The notes under the pieces are model-generated. The model was not told the DNA's origin and searched no databases. It saw nothing but the letters and a program-made list of their open reading frames with translations. DNA of 64,000 nucleotides, taken from positions 186,001 through 250,000 of the forward strand of contig CAUBVH010000001.1 in NCBI GenBank assembly GCA_958439425.1, in the 5' to 3' direction. Shown here piece after piece: positions 1-7,299 of the stretch (positions within the stretch are counted from its first letter, which is position 1; the number at the start of each line of letters is the position of its first letter). A program made the position numbers and the translations under genes. Source of the DNA: an uncultured Collinsella sp. GTDB lineage: Bacteria > Actinomycetota > Coriobacteriia > Coriobacteriales > Coriobacteriaceae.

Positions 1-642
1 CGCACCATCACCGTTACCTCCTCGATTCCCAACGAGGGCAAGTCTACGGTTTCCATTAACCTTGCTCAGGCAATCGCCACGAGCGGCAAGAGTGTCCTGC
101 TGGTCGAGGCTGATATGCGTCGCAGGTCCCTTGCCGATATGCTCGGCGTCCGCTCCCGCGGCGGACTCTATGCAGTCCTGTCCGAGCAGGTTTCTATCGA
201 CCAGGCGATTGTCGAGACGGGTCAGAAGAACTTCTACTTCCTCGATGCCGAGCCGCACATTCCCAATCCTGCCGACATCATCGTCTCCCATCGCTTTGCC
301 AAGCTGGTAAAGGCACTGTCCGCCAAGTTCCAGTACGTCATCTTCGATGCTCCCCCGGTCGGCACCTTCATCGATGCTGCCGAGATCGCAAGTCTGACCG
401 ACGGTGCGCTTTTTGTCGTGCGTGAGGATTTCACCAAGCGCGAGGAGGCGCTCAACGCCATCGGTCAGCTTAAGAAGTCCGAGAAGGTCAAGCTCATCGG
501 TACCGTCATGAATTACTGTGAGACCGAGACCAGCGAGTACTACTATTCTTACTACACCAAGGACGGTAAGAAGGTTAAGAAGGGCTCCGACGATCAGGGC
601 ACTTCCAAAAAGGGCATCTTCACCAACCGAGCAAACGTTTAG
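1..642 (+). CDS. CpsD/CapB-type tyrosine-protein kinase (BY-kinase), 5' truncated by the window
   Basis: The reading frame is open from base 1, so the N-terminus lies outside the window; 213 residues are visible. A Walker A motif (IPNEGKST) lies near the start, a Walker A' motif (LLVEADMRR) about 25 residues later and a Walker B motif (VIFDAPP) near visible residue 115. The C-terminal tail carries a tyrosine cluster (SEYYYSYY) followed by a lysine-rich stretch, the usual autophosphorylation tail of bacterial tyrosine kinases that control capsule or exopolysaccharide chain length. The next gene is the matching PHP-type phosphatase 17 bp downstream, so the pair is probably the end of a polysaccharide operon. 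The upstream Wzz-like membrane adaptor is not visible. Confidence 0.9.
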   Translation, partial: RTITVTSSIPNEGKSTVSINLAQAIATSGKSVLLVEADMRRRSLADMLGVRSRGGLYAVLSEQVSIDQAIVETGQKNFYFLDAEPHIPNPADIIVSHRFAKLVKALSAKFQYVIFDAPPVGTFIDAAEIASLTDGALFVVREDFTKREEALNAIGQLKKSEKVKLIGTVMNYCETETSEYYYSYYTKDGKKVKKGSDDQGTSKKGIFTNRANV

Positions 643-659
643 TTGATTAAGGCTGACCT

Positions 660-1310
660 ATGCGTGACATTCATTGCCATATCTTGCCGGGTGTAGACGA
701 CGGCGCCGCCGATCTCGAAGAGAGCTTGGCGATGCTCGAGGCTGCCAAGCGGGCCGGTGTAACCAGAATCGTTTGCACTCCTCACTGCCGTGATCCCTAT
801 TTTGATTACGACAAGATGTGGGATGCCTTTGAGCTGCTGCGCGATAACGCTGACGGTTTTCCGCTCCAGATGGGCTTCGAGGTCAACCATCGAAAGCTCG
901 TTGAGCTTGGTATCGATGCCGCGGATCACTTGCATTTCGATGGGACCAACGAGTTTCTGCTCGAGCTTTCGACGCATGCCGATGCGTATGCGTTTAGAGA
1001 GTACGAGAACACGATTTACGATTTGCAGTGCCGTGGCTACCAGGTGATCATCGCTCATCCTGAGCGCTATCGTGCGGTTCAAAAGGATGTAAGCGTGGCG
1101 GAGCGCCTGGTCGATATGGGCTGCAAGCTGCAGGCTTCGGCGGACTTTATTGCCGGCGGTCGCTTTGGTCGCGAGAAAAAGCCGGCACAGCGCCTGTTCG
1201 ATCAGAACCTGTACAGCTTCATCGCGAGCGATGCCCATAACGTGGGTCATTACGATTGCCTGGCGAAGGCTCGCGCGAAGTTTAGCGTGCGCGGAGCTCA
1301 TTTTCGCTAA
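660..1310 (+). CDS. CpsB/CapC-type tyrosine-protein phosphatase (PHP family)
   Basis: This 216-residue protein starts with the PHP metal-site motif DIHCHILPGVDDGA, followed by TPHC near residue 40, IIAHPERY near residue 127 and ASDAHN near residue 184. These are the histidine and aspartate clusters of the Mn-dependent CpsB/YwqE phosphatases that dephosphorylate the tyrosine tail of the cognate BY-kinase. It is somewhat shorter than the usual 240-255 residues, and its C-terminus ends soon after the last metal motif. It follows the kinase gene in the same direction with a 17-bp gap and a weak AAGG ribosome binding site, consistent with one operon controlling capsule or EPS assembly. Confidence 0.88.
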   Translation: MRDIHCHILPGVDDGAADLEESLAMLEAAKRAGVTRIVCTPHCRDPYFDYDKMWDAFELLRDNADGFPLQMGFEVNHRKLVELGIDAADHLHFDGTNEFLLELSTHADAYAFREYENTIYDLQCRGYQVIIAHPERYRAVQKDVSVAERLVDMGCKLQASADFIAGGRFGREKKPAQRLFDQNLYSFIASDAHNVGHYDCLAKARAKFSVRGAHFR

Positions 1311-1349
1311 AATCTGTCCCTAACGTTCGCATTGAATGAAAGGGCAGCC

Positions 1350-1850
1350 ATGGATATCCAACTTAAGACGGGATGCTTTGATGACGCGGCGTTGGTGCGC
1401 CGCGTCGTTTTTATGGACGAGCAGGGCTACGAGAATGAGTTTGACGCTATCGACGAGGATCCGAACTGCATTCATGTGACGCTCTATGTAGACGGTGAGC
1501 TTGCCGGTTGCTCGCGCGTGTTTCCCGAAGAACTCGAGCGCGCAGCTGACGCAGAGGCTCCGGTGTCGCCGGCGTGCGACTTGGACGAAGGCGTCGCGGC
1601 GGGGGAGACCTACATTATGGGGCGCGTGGCCGTGCTGCCGAGCATGCGCCGTCGCGGTTTGGCGAGCAAGATTGTCGAGGCCAGTGATACGTGCGCGCGT
1701 GATGCCGGCGCCAAGCTCATTAAGCTGCATGCGCAGGAATACGTGCTGCCGCTCTATGCCAAGGCGGGTTACACGCAGATTGCCCCGGTGGACTACGAAG
1801 ACGAGGGCCAGCCCCATGCTTGGATGGCCAAGCGCGTAGATGGCAGATAG
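1350..1850 (+). CDS. GNAT-family N-acetyltransferase (ElaA-like)
   Basis: A 166-residue protein of the GNAT fold. The acetyl-CoA pyrophosphate-binding motif is visible as VLPSMRRRGLASKIV in the middle, followed by KLHAQEYVLPLYAKAGY, the typical beta4-alpha4 region. The acceptor substrate cannot be told. The ATG at 1350 is chosen over an in-frame TTG at 1332 because GAAAGGG lies at 1338-1344, correctly spaced for the ATG. It is separated from the phosphatase gene by a short spacer and probably has its own expression. Confidence 0.8.
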   Translation: MDIQLKTGCFDDAALVRRVVFMDEQGYENEFDAIDEDPNCIHVTLYVDGELAGCSRVFPEELERAADAEAPVSPACDLDEGVAAGETYIMGRVAVLPSMRRRGLASKIVEASDTCARDAGAKLIKLHAQEYVLPLYAKAGYTQIAPVDYEDEGQPHAWMAKRVDGR

Positions 1851-1885
1851 GGACGTTCCTTTCCTGCCGGCAGTCGGGGACACTC
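1851..1885 (+). repeat. Degenerate GGGACGTTCC/GGGGACACTCC repeat
   Basis: The spacer after the acetyltransferase contains GGGACGTTCC, then a short CTGCCGGCAG palindrome, then GGGGACACTCC. This GGGAC-rich wording recurs at 4276 and resembles the repeats moved by REP-associated tyrosine transposases, but no transposase is present here. The assignment is an inference from word similarity only. Confidence 0.35.
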
Positions 1886-1960
1886 CTTGGCAATTGGCGC
1901 ATCAGAGCGTTTGGACATACAGTTTTTCGATTCCGTATGTATATATGCGCGCTAATGGGT

Positions 1961-1966
1961 TATAAA
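1961..1966 (+). promoter_or_regulatory. Putative -10 box of htpG
   Basis: TATAAA lies about 87 bp before the htpG start. No clear -35 is seen at the right spacing. An inverted repeat (ACATAC at 1915-1920 and GTATGT at 1935-1940) lies just upstream and could bind a regulator. I see no CIRCE or HAIR heat-shock operator. Confidence 0.35.
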
Positions 1967-2052
1967 ATCTAAGTCTGAACATAGCAGGTCTGCGATGCGG
2001 CTCGGGCAACCGGGCCGTTTTTGCGGACGGGGGTAGCGCGAAAGGACTGCAC

Positions 2053-4077
2053 ATGCGTCAATTTAAGACCGAGAGCAAAAAACTGCTCGACCTCATGATC
2101 AACTCCATCTACACCAATAAGGAAATCTTCCTGCGCGAGCTTATCTCCAACGCGAGCGACGCCGTCGACAAGCTCAACTTTAAGAGCCTGCAGGACCCGA
2201 GCGTCAAGCTCGACCAGGGCGACCTGGCTATTCGTGTTTCCTTTGATAAAGATGCCCGTACCATCACCATTTCGGATAACGGTATCGGCATGACCGCCGA
2301 GGAGCTTGAGCGCAATCTGGGCACCATCGCCCATTCCGGCTCCGAGGAGTTTAAGACTGAGAACGCCGAGCAGCAGGGTTCCGATGTCGACATCATCGGT
2401 CAGTTTGGCGTGGGTTTCTACTCCGCCTTTATGGTCGCCAGCCACGTGAAGGTCGTCAGCCGCGCTTATGGCGAGGATATCGCCCACGTTTGGGAGTCCG
2501 ACGGTCTTGAGGGCTACACCATCGAGGATGGCGAGCGTGCTGAGCACGGTACCGATGTCATCCTGACGCTGCGCGAGAACGAGAAGCTCGACGCCGACGG
2601 CGAGGCCGAGACCTACGATCGCTTCCTGACCGAGTGGGGCCTCAAGAGCCTGATTCAGCAGTACAGCAACTATGTGCGCTACCCGATTCAGATGATGGTG
2701 TCCAAGAGCCGCCAGAAGCCCAAGCCCGAGGATGCTGGCGATGACTACACGCCCGAGTACGAGGACTACCAGGAGCTCGAGACCGTCAACTCAATGACGC
2801 CGATCTGGAAAAAGCGCAGCTCCGATGTCGAGCAGAAGGACTACGACGAGTTCTACAAGTCAACGTTCCACGACTTTGACGATCCTGCACGCACCATCAG
2901 CTTCCATGCTGAGGGCACGCTCGAGTACGACGCCCTGCTGTTTGTGCCGGGCCGCGCCCCGTTCGATCTGTACAGCAAGGACTACGAGAAGGGCCTGGCG
3001 CTCTACAGCTCCAACGTGCTGATTATGGAGAAGTGCGACGACCTGCTGCCCGACTACTACAACTTTGTCCGTGGCGTCGTGGATTCCGCCGACGTGTCGC
3101 TCAACATCTCGCGCGAGACGCTGCAGCAGAACCGTCAGCTCAAGGCTATCGCCAAGCGTGTGGAAAAGAAGATTACCGCCGACCTTGAGGACATGCGCGA
3201 CAACGACCGTGAGGCATACGAGAAGTTCTTTGAGAACTTTGGTCGCGGTCTGAAGTACGGCATCTACTCGAGCTACGGCATGAAGGCCGACGAGCTCGCC
3301 GACCTGTTGCTGTTCTGGTCTGCCAAGGAGCAGAAGATGATCACCCTTGCCGAGTATGCCAAGGGCATGCCCGAGGGCCAGAAGGCAATCTACTATGCCG
3401 CCGGCGATTCGCGCGAGCGTCTGGCCAAGATGCCCGTCGTGAAGGGCGTGCTCGACCGCGGCTACGATGTATTGCTGCTGACGCAGGACGTGGATGAGTT
3501 CACCTTCCAGGCCATGCGTGAGTACGTGGCTGCCGATATGCCCAAGGTCTACGAGGATGACGCTGCTCGCGAGGCTGCCGAGAAGGCAGTTGCCGATGGT
3601 GCCGAGCCCGAGGTCGAGGATCGTCACCTGGAGCTTAAGAACGTCGCGACCGGCGATCTTGACATGGCGACCGATGACGAGAAGAAGGAGGCCGAGGACG
3701 CCACCAAGGAGAACGAGGATCTCTTTAACGCCATGAAGGAGGCGCTCGGTGACAAGGTCGAGAAGGTCGCCGTCTCTGCGCGTCTGACTGACGCTCCCGC
3801 CTGCATCACCACCGAGGGTCCGCTTTCGCTCGAGATGGAGAAGGTGCTCCAGAAGGGGCCCGAGGGCGCGCCCGACGGCATGCCCAAGAGCCAGCGCGTG
3901 CTCGAGCTCAACGCCAAGCACCCGGTCTTTGACAAGCTTGTCGCTGCCCAGAAGGCAGGCGACGCCGATAAGATCAAGCAGTACTCCGGCTTGCTCTACG
4001 ATCAGGCCCTGCTGGTCGAGGGCATCCTCCCCGAGGACCCCGTTGCCTTCGCGGCGGCTGTTTGCGAGCTTATGTAA
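2053..4077 (+). CDS. htpG: Molecular chaperone HtpG (Hsp90)
   Basis: A 674-residue bacterial Hsp90, a cytosolic ATP-dependent chaperone for stress-damaged and client proteins. The N-terminal GHKL ATPase motifs are clear: KEIFLRELISNASDAVDKL (residues about 24-42), the DNGIGM motif near residue 79 and the lid and FGVGFYSAFMV segment near residue 118. The middle and C-terminal dimerisation domains follow without interruption. The protein is about 50 residues longer than E. coli HtpG, mostly from an acidic EDVDEKK-like stretch in the last third. GAAAGGA precedes the ATG with good spacing. It is flanked by repeats on both sides and appears monocistronic. Confidence 0.97.
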   Translation: MRQFKTESKKLLDLMINSIYTNKEIFLRELISNASDAVDKLNFKSLQDPSVKLDQGDLAIRVSFDKDARTITISDNGIGMTAEELERNLGTIAHSGSEEFKTENAEQQGSDVDIIGQFGVGFYSAFMVASHVKVVSRAYGEDIAHVWESDGLEGYTIEDGERAEHGTDVILTLRENEKLDADGEAETYDRFLTEWGLKSLIQQYSNYVRYPIQMMVSKSRQKPKPEDAGDDYTPEYEDYQELETVNSMTPIWKKRSSDVEQKDYDEFYKSTFHDFDDPARTISFHAEGTLEYDALLFVPGRAPFDLYSKDYEKGLALYSSNVLIMEKCDDLLPDYYNFVRGVVDSADVSLNISRETLQQNRQLKAIAKRVEKKITADLEDMRDNDREAYEKFFENFGRGLKYGIYSSYGMKADELADLLLFWSAKEQKMITLAEYAKGMPEGQKAIYYAAGDSRERLAKMPVVKGVLDRGYDVLLLTQDVDEFTFQAMREYVAADMPKVYEDDAAREAAEKAVADGAEPEVEDRHLELKNVATGDLDMATDDEKKEAEDATKENEDLFNAMKEALGDKVEKVAVSARLTDAPACITTEGPLSLEMEKVLQKGPEGAPDGMPKSQRVLELNAKHPVFDKLVAAQKAGDADKIKQYSGLLYDQALLVEGILPEDPVAFAAAVCELM

Positions 4078-4083
4078 CTAGGG

Positions 4084-4112
4084 GGTTACGCGGTTCTACG
4101 AACCGCGTAACC
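4084..4112 (+). terminator. Hairpin after htpG
   Basis: A perfect 13-bp stem, GGTTACGCGGTTC with its complement around a TAC loop, begins 7 bp after the htpG stop codon. It has no U-run, so it may act as a 3'-end stabiliser or a weak terminator. Confidence 0.5.
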
Positions 4113-4114
4113 AC

Positions 4115-4222
4115 TCGACGCTGCAAACGCCCCTAAGCGGCAATCTGACGTTCAATCGTCGGTCGCGTACCGAAGTACGCTTCCCTCCTCTTTCACGTCA
4201 CCTTGCTCGCTTAGGGGCGTTT
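4115..4222. repeat. Foldback repeat family R, copy 1
   Basis: The element opens with TCGACGCTGC and has 14-bp perfect arms AAACGCCCCTAAGC (4125-4138) and GCTTAGGGGCGTTT (4209-4222). The loop contains a small palindrome GCGTACCGAAGTACGC followed by CTCCTCTTTC. A second copy with different arms but the same TCGACGCTGC opening and the same inner block lies at 61031-61146. The right arm ends in TTTT, so it could also terminate htpG transcription. Confidence 0.7.
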
Positions 4223-4264
4223 TCGCTGACTTATGCTCAACCTGCGACGCTTTCGTGGCCCAAA

Positions 4265-4322
4265 GTAGTCATTGGGGACGTTCTTGTTCGACTAGTCGTT
4301 TAAGAACGTCCCCAATGACTAC
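4265..4322. repeat. 21-bp inverted repeat with GGGGACGTTCTT arms
   Basis: The left arm at 4265-4285 and the right arm at 4302-4322 are perfect reverse complements of 21 bp around a 16-bp loop. The arm contains ATTGGGGACGTTCTT. The wording resembles the REP elements associated with RAYT transposases, but this copy is isolated and no transposase is nearby. Confidence 0.7.
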
Positions 4323-4390
4323 CCGATGACTATTCGGATTGCTAATTTGTGCGGGTTGTGGTTTTGTGACCTGCTGAAATTTAAGATACT

Positions 4391-4426
4391 GTACAACTGT
4401 ACGTTAACTCATCTTCGTAGTATATT
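4391..4426 (+). promoter_or_regulatory. Putative promoter and operator for the YhgE/Pip pair
   Basis: GTACAACTGTAC at 4391-4402 is a palindrome with GTACA/TGTAC half-sites. TATATT at 4421-4426 is a plausible -10 box. The palindrome overlaps the expected -35 position, as expected for a repressor site. The regulator is not encoded next to it. Confidence 0.4.
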
Positions 4427-4482
4427 GCTACCCGCAAAACTCAGCACCATCGTGCCGTGAGGCACTAAAGCGCCTACGTACA

Positions 4483-7299
4483 ATGGTTATCGATAGTACG
4501 ATTCGATTCAACGACAGGATGGATGGTCCAAGCGTGAGTCTCGGCAGCAAACTATCCAACGCAAAGGTCTCCTTTGCGATATTTAAGCGCGACATTAAGC
4601 GACTGCTTATGAACCCCGTCGCCCTGGTGGTTACCTTGGGCGTGTGCGTCATTCCCTCGCTGTATGCCTGGTACAACATCGTTGCCAACTGGGATCCGTA
4701 CGGAAATACCCAGGGCATTAAAATCGCCATCGCCAACAACGATCAGGGCACCCAGAATGACTTGGTGGGCGAGCTCAATGCAGGCGATAAGGTGGTCGAC
4801 CAGCTCAAGGAAAACGATCAGCTGGGCTGGACCTTCGTCGACTCGGCTGCCGATGCCAAAGAGGGCGTCGAGAGCGGGGAATACTACGCGGCGATCGTAA
4901 TCCCCAAGAACTTCTCCGACAATCTTGTCTCGATGCTCGATGGCAATTACCATCAGCCGAAGCTCACCTATTACGTCAATGAGAAGAAGAGCGCCATTGC
5001 GCCCAAGGTCACCGATACCGGTGCCAACACCATCGAGGAGCAGATCAACTCGGAGTTTGTCTCCACGGTGGGCGAGACTGTTGCCAGTATCGCCAAGGAT
5101 GCCGGTGTCGATTTAAAGGACAAGGCAACCCAGACTCAGGACTCGCTGACAAGTTCGGTGTCCGAGGCATCCGACACCTTGGGTGAGGTGCGCGATTCGA
5201 TTGGCGATATGAATGCCGCCATCGATAAGACGAGTGGCGCTATCGCCTCGGCTGATGCCGCGTTGGCGGGCCTGCAGGGTCAGACGCCCTCTCTAACGCA
5301 GGCAATCGCTCAGGGCAATGACCTGCTGGGCGAGGCTCGCGCTACGGCGGGCAACTCTGTCGCCTCGCTCTCCAAGGCGCTCTCGGAAGGCAGCCTTGCG
5401 CTCACCAAGACGTCAGCCTCTGCGAACGCTGCGATTGGCAAGCTGACGGGCACAGTCACATCTACGACCACCCGCATCGACAACTCACTCGAGTCTCTCC
5501 AAGCGACGATCGATCACAATAAGGCCGTTATCGGGCATTTGGAGATTCTCGTCAATGACACGTCGACAGGTTCCGAGGAAATTGACGCGCGCATTGTATC
5601 GACCATCGATTTGCTCCGCGAGCAGAATGAAAAGCTTCAGAGCATCAAGGACGGTCTGTCTGCGCAGTCGAGCGCCATGGCGAATGACGCTACGGCAATC
5701 TCGAACGCGAGCAACGCACTCAACGCGGCAATTCAGACCGGTACGGCTAGCCTCGGTCAGGCTCAGACCGATCTGGGTCAGAACGCACTTCCGAAGGCTT
5801 CGAGCGCGCTTGACTCCTTTGCCGCCGTTTCGGGCGATTTGACCGGCATTGTGTCGGGTATGACCCCCACGATAGCGAGCGCGCGCGGCACGCTGGCGCA
5901 GCTCGACGCCACGCTCAAGCAGGCAAAGACCACGCTGTCCCAAACCGACGCCTCCCTTGCCAAGGTTCAGGACAAGCTCGCGACCGCCGCCAATGACATT
6001 GCGGCGCTGCAGACCTCTGAGTCTATGGGCGAGTTAGCCGACCTCATGGACGTCGACGTCAATGACGTGGCAGATTTCATGGCATCTCCGGTTGAGCTGA
6101 CGTCCAAGTCAATCTATCCGGTCAAGAGCTTTGGCTCGGGCATCGCGCCCTTCTACACCAATCTGGCGCTGTGGGTAGGCGGCTATGTGCTCATCGCTAT
6201 CTATAAACTCGAGGTCGACCGCGAGGGCATCGGTGGCTTTACGGCGCGTCAGGGCTACTTTGGCCGCTGGCTGCTGCTGGTGATCCTGGGCGCGTTCCAG
6301 GCCATTATCGTTACGGTGGGCGACCTGGTCATTGGCGTTCAGTGCGTCAATCCGCTGCTCTTTGTACTGGGCGGCATCGCTATTTCGTTCACCTACGTCA
6401 ACATCATCTATGCGCTGTCCACCACGTTTAAGCATATCGGTAAAGCCATTGGCGTCATCCTCGTCATTGTGCAGATCCCCGGCTCGTCGGGCATGTATCC
6501 CATCGAGATGATGCCCGGCTTCTTCCAATGGCTGCATCCGCTGCTGCCCTTCACCTATGGCATCAACCTGCTGCGCGAGACCGTCGGTGGCATGTATTCG
6601 TTCAACTACCTGTTCAACCTGTGCATCCTGGGCGTGTTCCTTGCCATCGCACTCTTTATTGGCTTGCAGCTGCGTCCGCTGCTGCTCAACCTCAACCTGC
6701 TCTTTGATAAGCAGCTTTCCACGACGGGCCTCATGATCTGCGAGTCCAACGACCTACCGCGCCAGCGCTATTCGCTGCGCACGGCCATGCGCGTCATGCT
6801 CGATTCGGATTCGTACCGTCGCGAGCTGCTCGATCATGCCGTGGCGTTTGAGCATCGCTACCCGTACTACATCAAGGGCGGTTTTGCCGCCGTGGTAGGC
6901 GTGCAGGTTCTGCTCTTTGTGCTTTCGACGGTGCTCGATATCGACAATAACGGCAAGATCATCCTGCTCGTTATCTGGATTATCTCGGTCATTGCCATCT
7001 GCGGCTGGCTCATCAACATCGAGTACATCCGTGCAAGCCTCAACACCCAGATGCGCATCTCGGCGCTTTCGGACGAGGACTTGCGCCGCGAGATGCGCGA
7101 GCACACGGCTGCCATCCCTGCCGCCCGTCGCATGTTTGGTCTCAACGCCAGCGAGCGGGGCACCAAGGACAGCGAACAGCCCACGAGCCGTCTGCCGCAT
7201 ATTGGTGCGCATCGTAAATCTCAGGGCAGCGACAGCACAGCTACAAATGATGGAGATACCACCCTGCTTGGCAAGCACTCTAAAGGAGGTGAGGCATAA
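4483..7299 (+). CDS. YhgE/Pip domain membrane protein, long paralogue
   Basis: A 938-residue protein of the YhgE/Pip family, an ABC-2-like membrane fold related to phage-infection protein and EsaA. The N-terminal transmembrane segment (VALVVTLGVCVIPSLYAWYN, about residues 46-65) is followed by the family hallmark WDPYGNT. A long Ser/Ala/Thr-rich extracellular region predicted as coiled coil spans about residues 200-530. Five or six C-terminal transmembrane segments follow, then an extra segment and a basic cytoplasmic tail not present in the shorter paralogue. No good ribosome binding site precedes the ATG at 4483; in-frame starts at 4519 (ATG) or 4534 (GTG) are possible. The stop abuts the next start. 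The substrate or function is unknown. Confidence 0.85.
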   Translation: MVIDSTIRFNDRMDGPSVSLGSKLSNAKVSFAIFKRDIKRLLMNPVALVVTLGVCVIPSLYAWYNIVANWDPYGNTQGIKIAIANNDQGTQNDLVGELNAGDKVVDQLKENDQLGWTFVDSAADAKEGVESGEYYAAIVIPKNFSDNLVSMLDGNYHQPKLTYYVNEKKSAIAPKVTDTGANTIEEQINSEFVSTVGETVASIAKDAGVDLKDKATQTQDSLTSSVSEASDTLGEVRDSIGDMNAAIDKTSGAIASADAALAGLQGQTPSLTQAIAQGNDLLGEARATAGNSVASLSKALSEGSLALTKTSASANAAIGKLTGTVTSTTTRIDNSLESLQATIDHNKAVIGHLEILVNDTSTGSEEIDARIVSTIDLLREQNEKLQSIKDGLSAQSSAMANDATAISNASNALNAAIQTGTASLGQAQTDLGQNALPKASSALDSFAAVSGDLTGIVSGMTPTIASARGTLAQLDATLKQAKTTLSQTDASLAKVQDKLATAANDIAALQTSESMGELADLMDVDVNDVADFMASPVELTSKSIYPVKSFGSGIAPFYTNLALWVGGYVLIAIYKLEVDREGIGGFTARQGYFGRWLLLVILGAFQAIIVTVGDLVIGVQCVNPLLFVLGGIAISFTYVNIIYALSTTFKHIGKAIGVILVIVQIPGSSGMYPIEMMPGFFQWLHPLLPFTYGINLLRETVGGMYSFNYLFNLCILGVFLAIALFIGLQLRPLLLNLNLLFDKQLSTTGLMICESNDLPRQRYSLRTAMRVMLDSDSYRRELLDHAVAFEHRYPYYIKGGFAAVVGVQVLLFVLSTVLDIDNNGKIILLVIWIISVIAICGWLINIEYIRASLNTQMRISALSDEDLRREMREHTAAIPAARRMFGLNASERGTKDSEQPTSRLPHIGAHRKSQGSDSTATNDGDTTLLGKHSKGGEA

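Noticed and set aside
1900..2052. Heat-shock operator (CIRCE or HAIR) before htpG
   Set aside because: Neither TTAGCACTC-N9-GAGTGCTAA nor CTTGAGT-N7-ACTCAAG is present, only a short unrelated inverted repeat.
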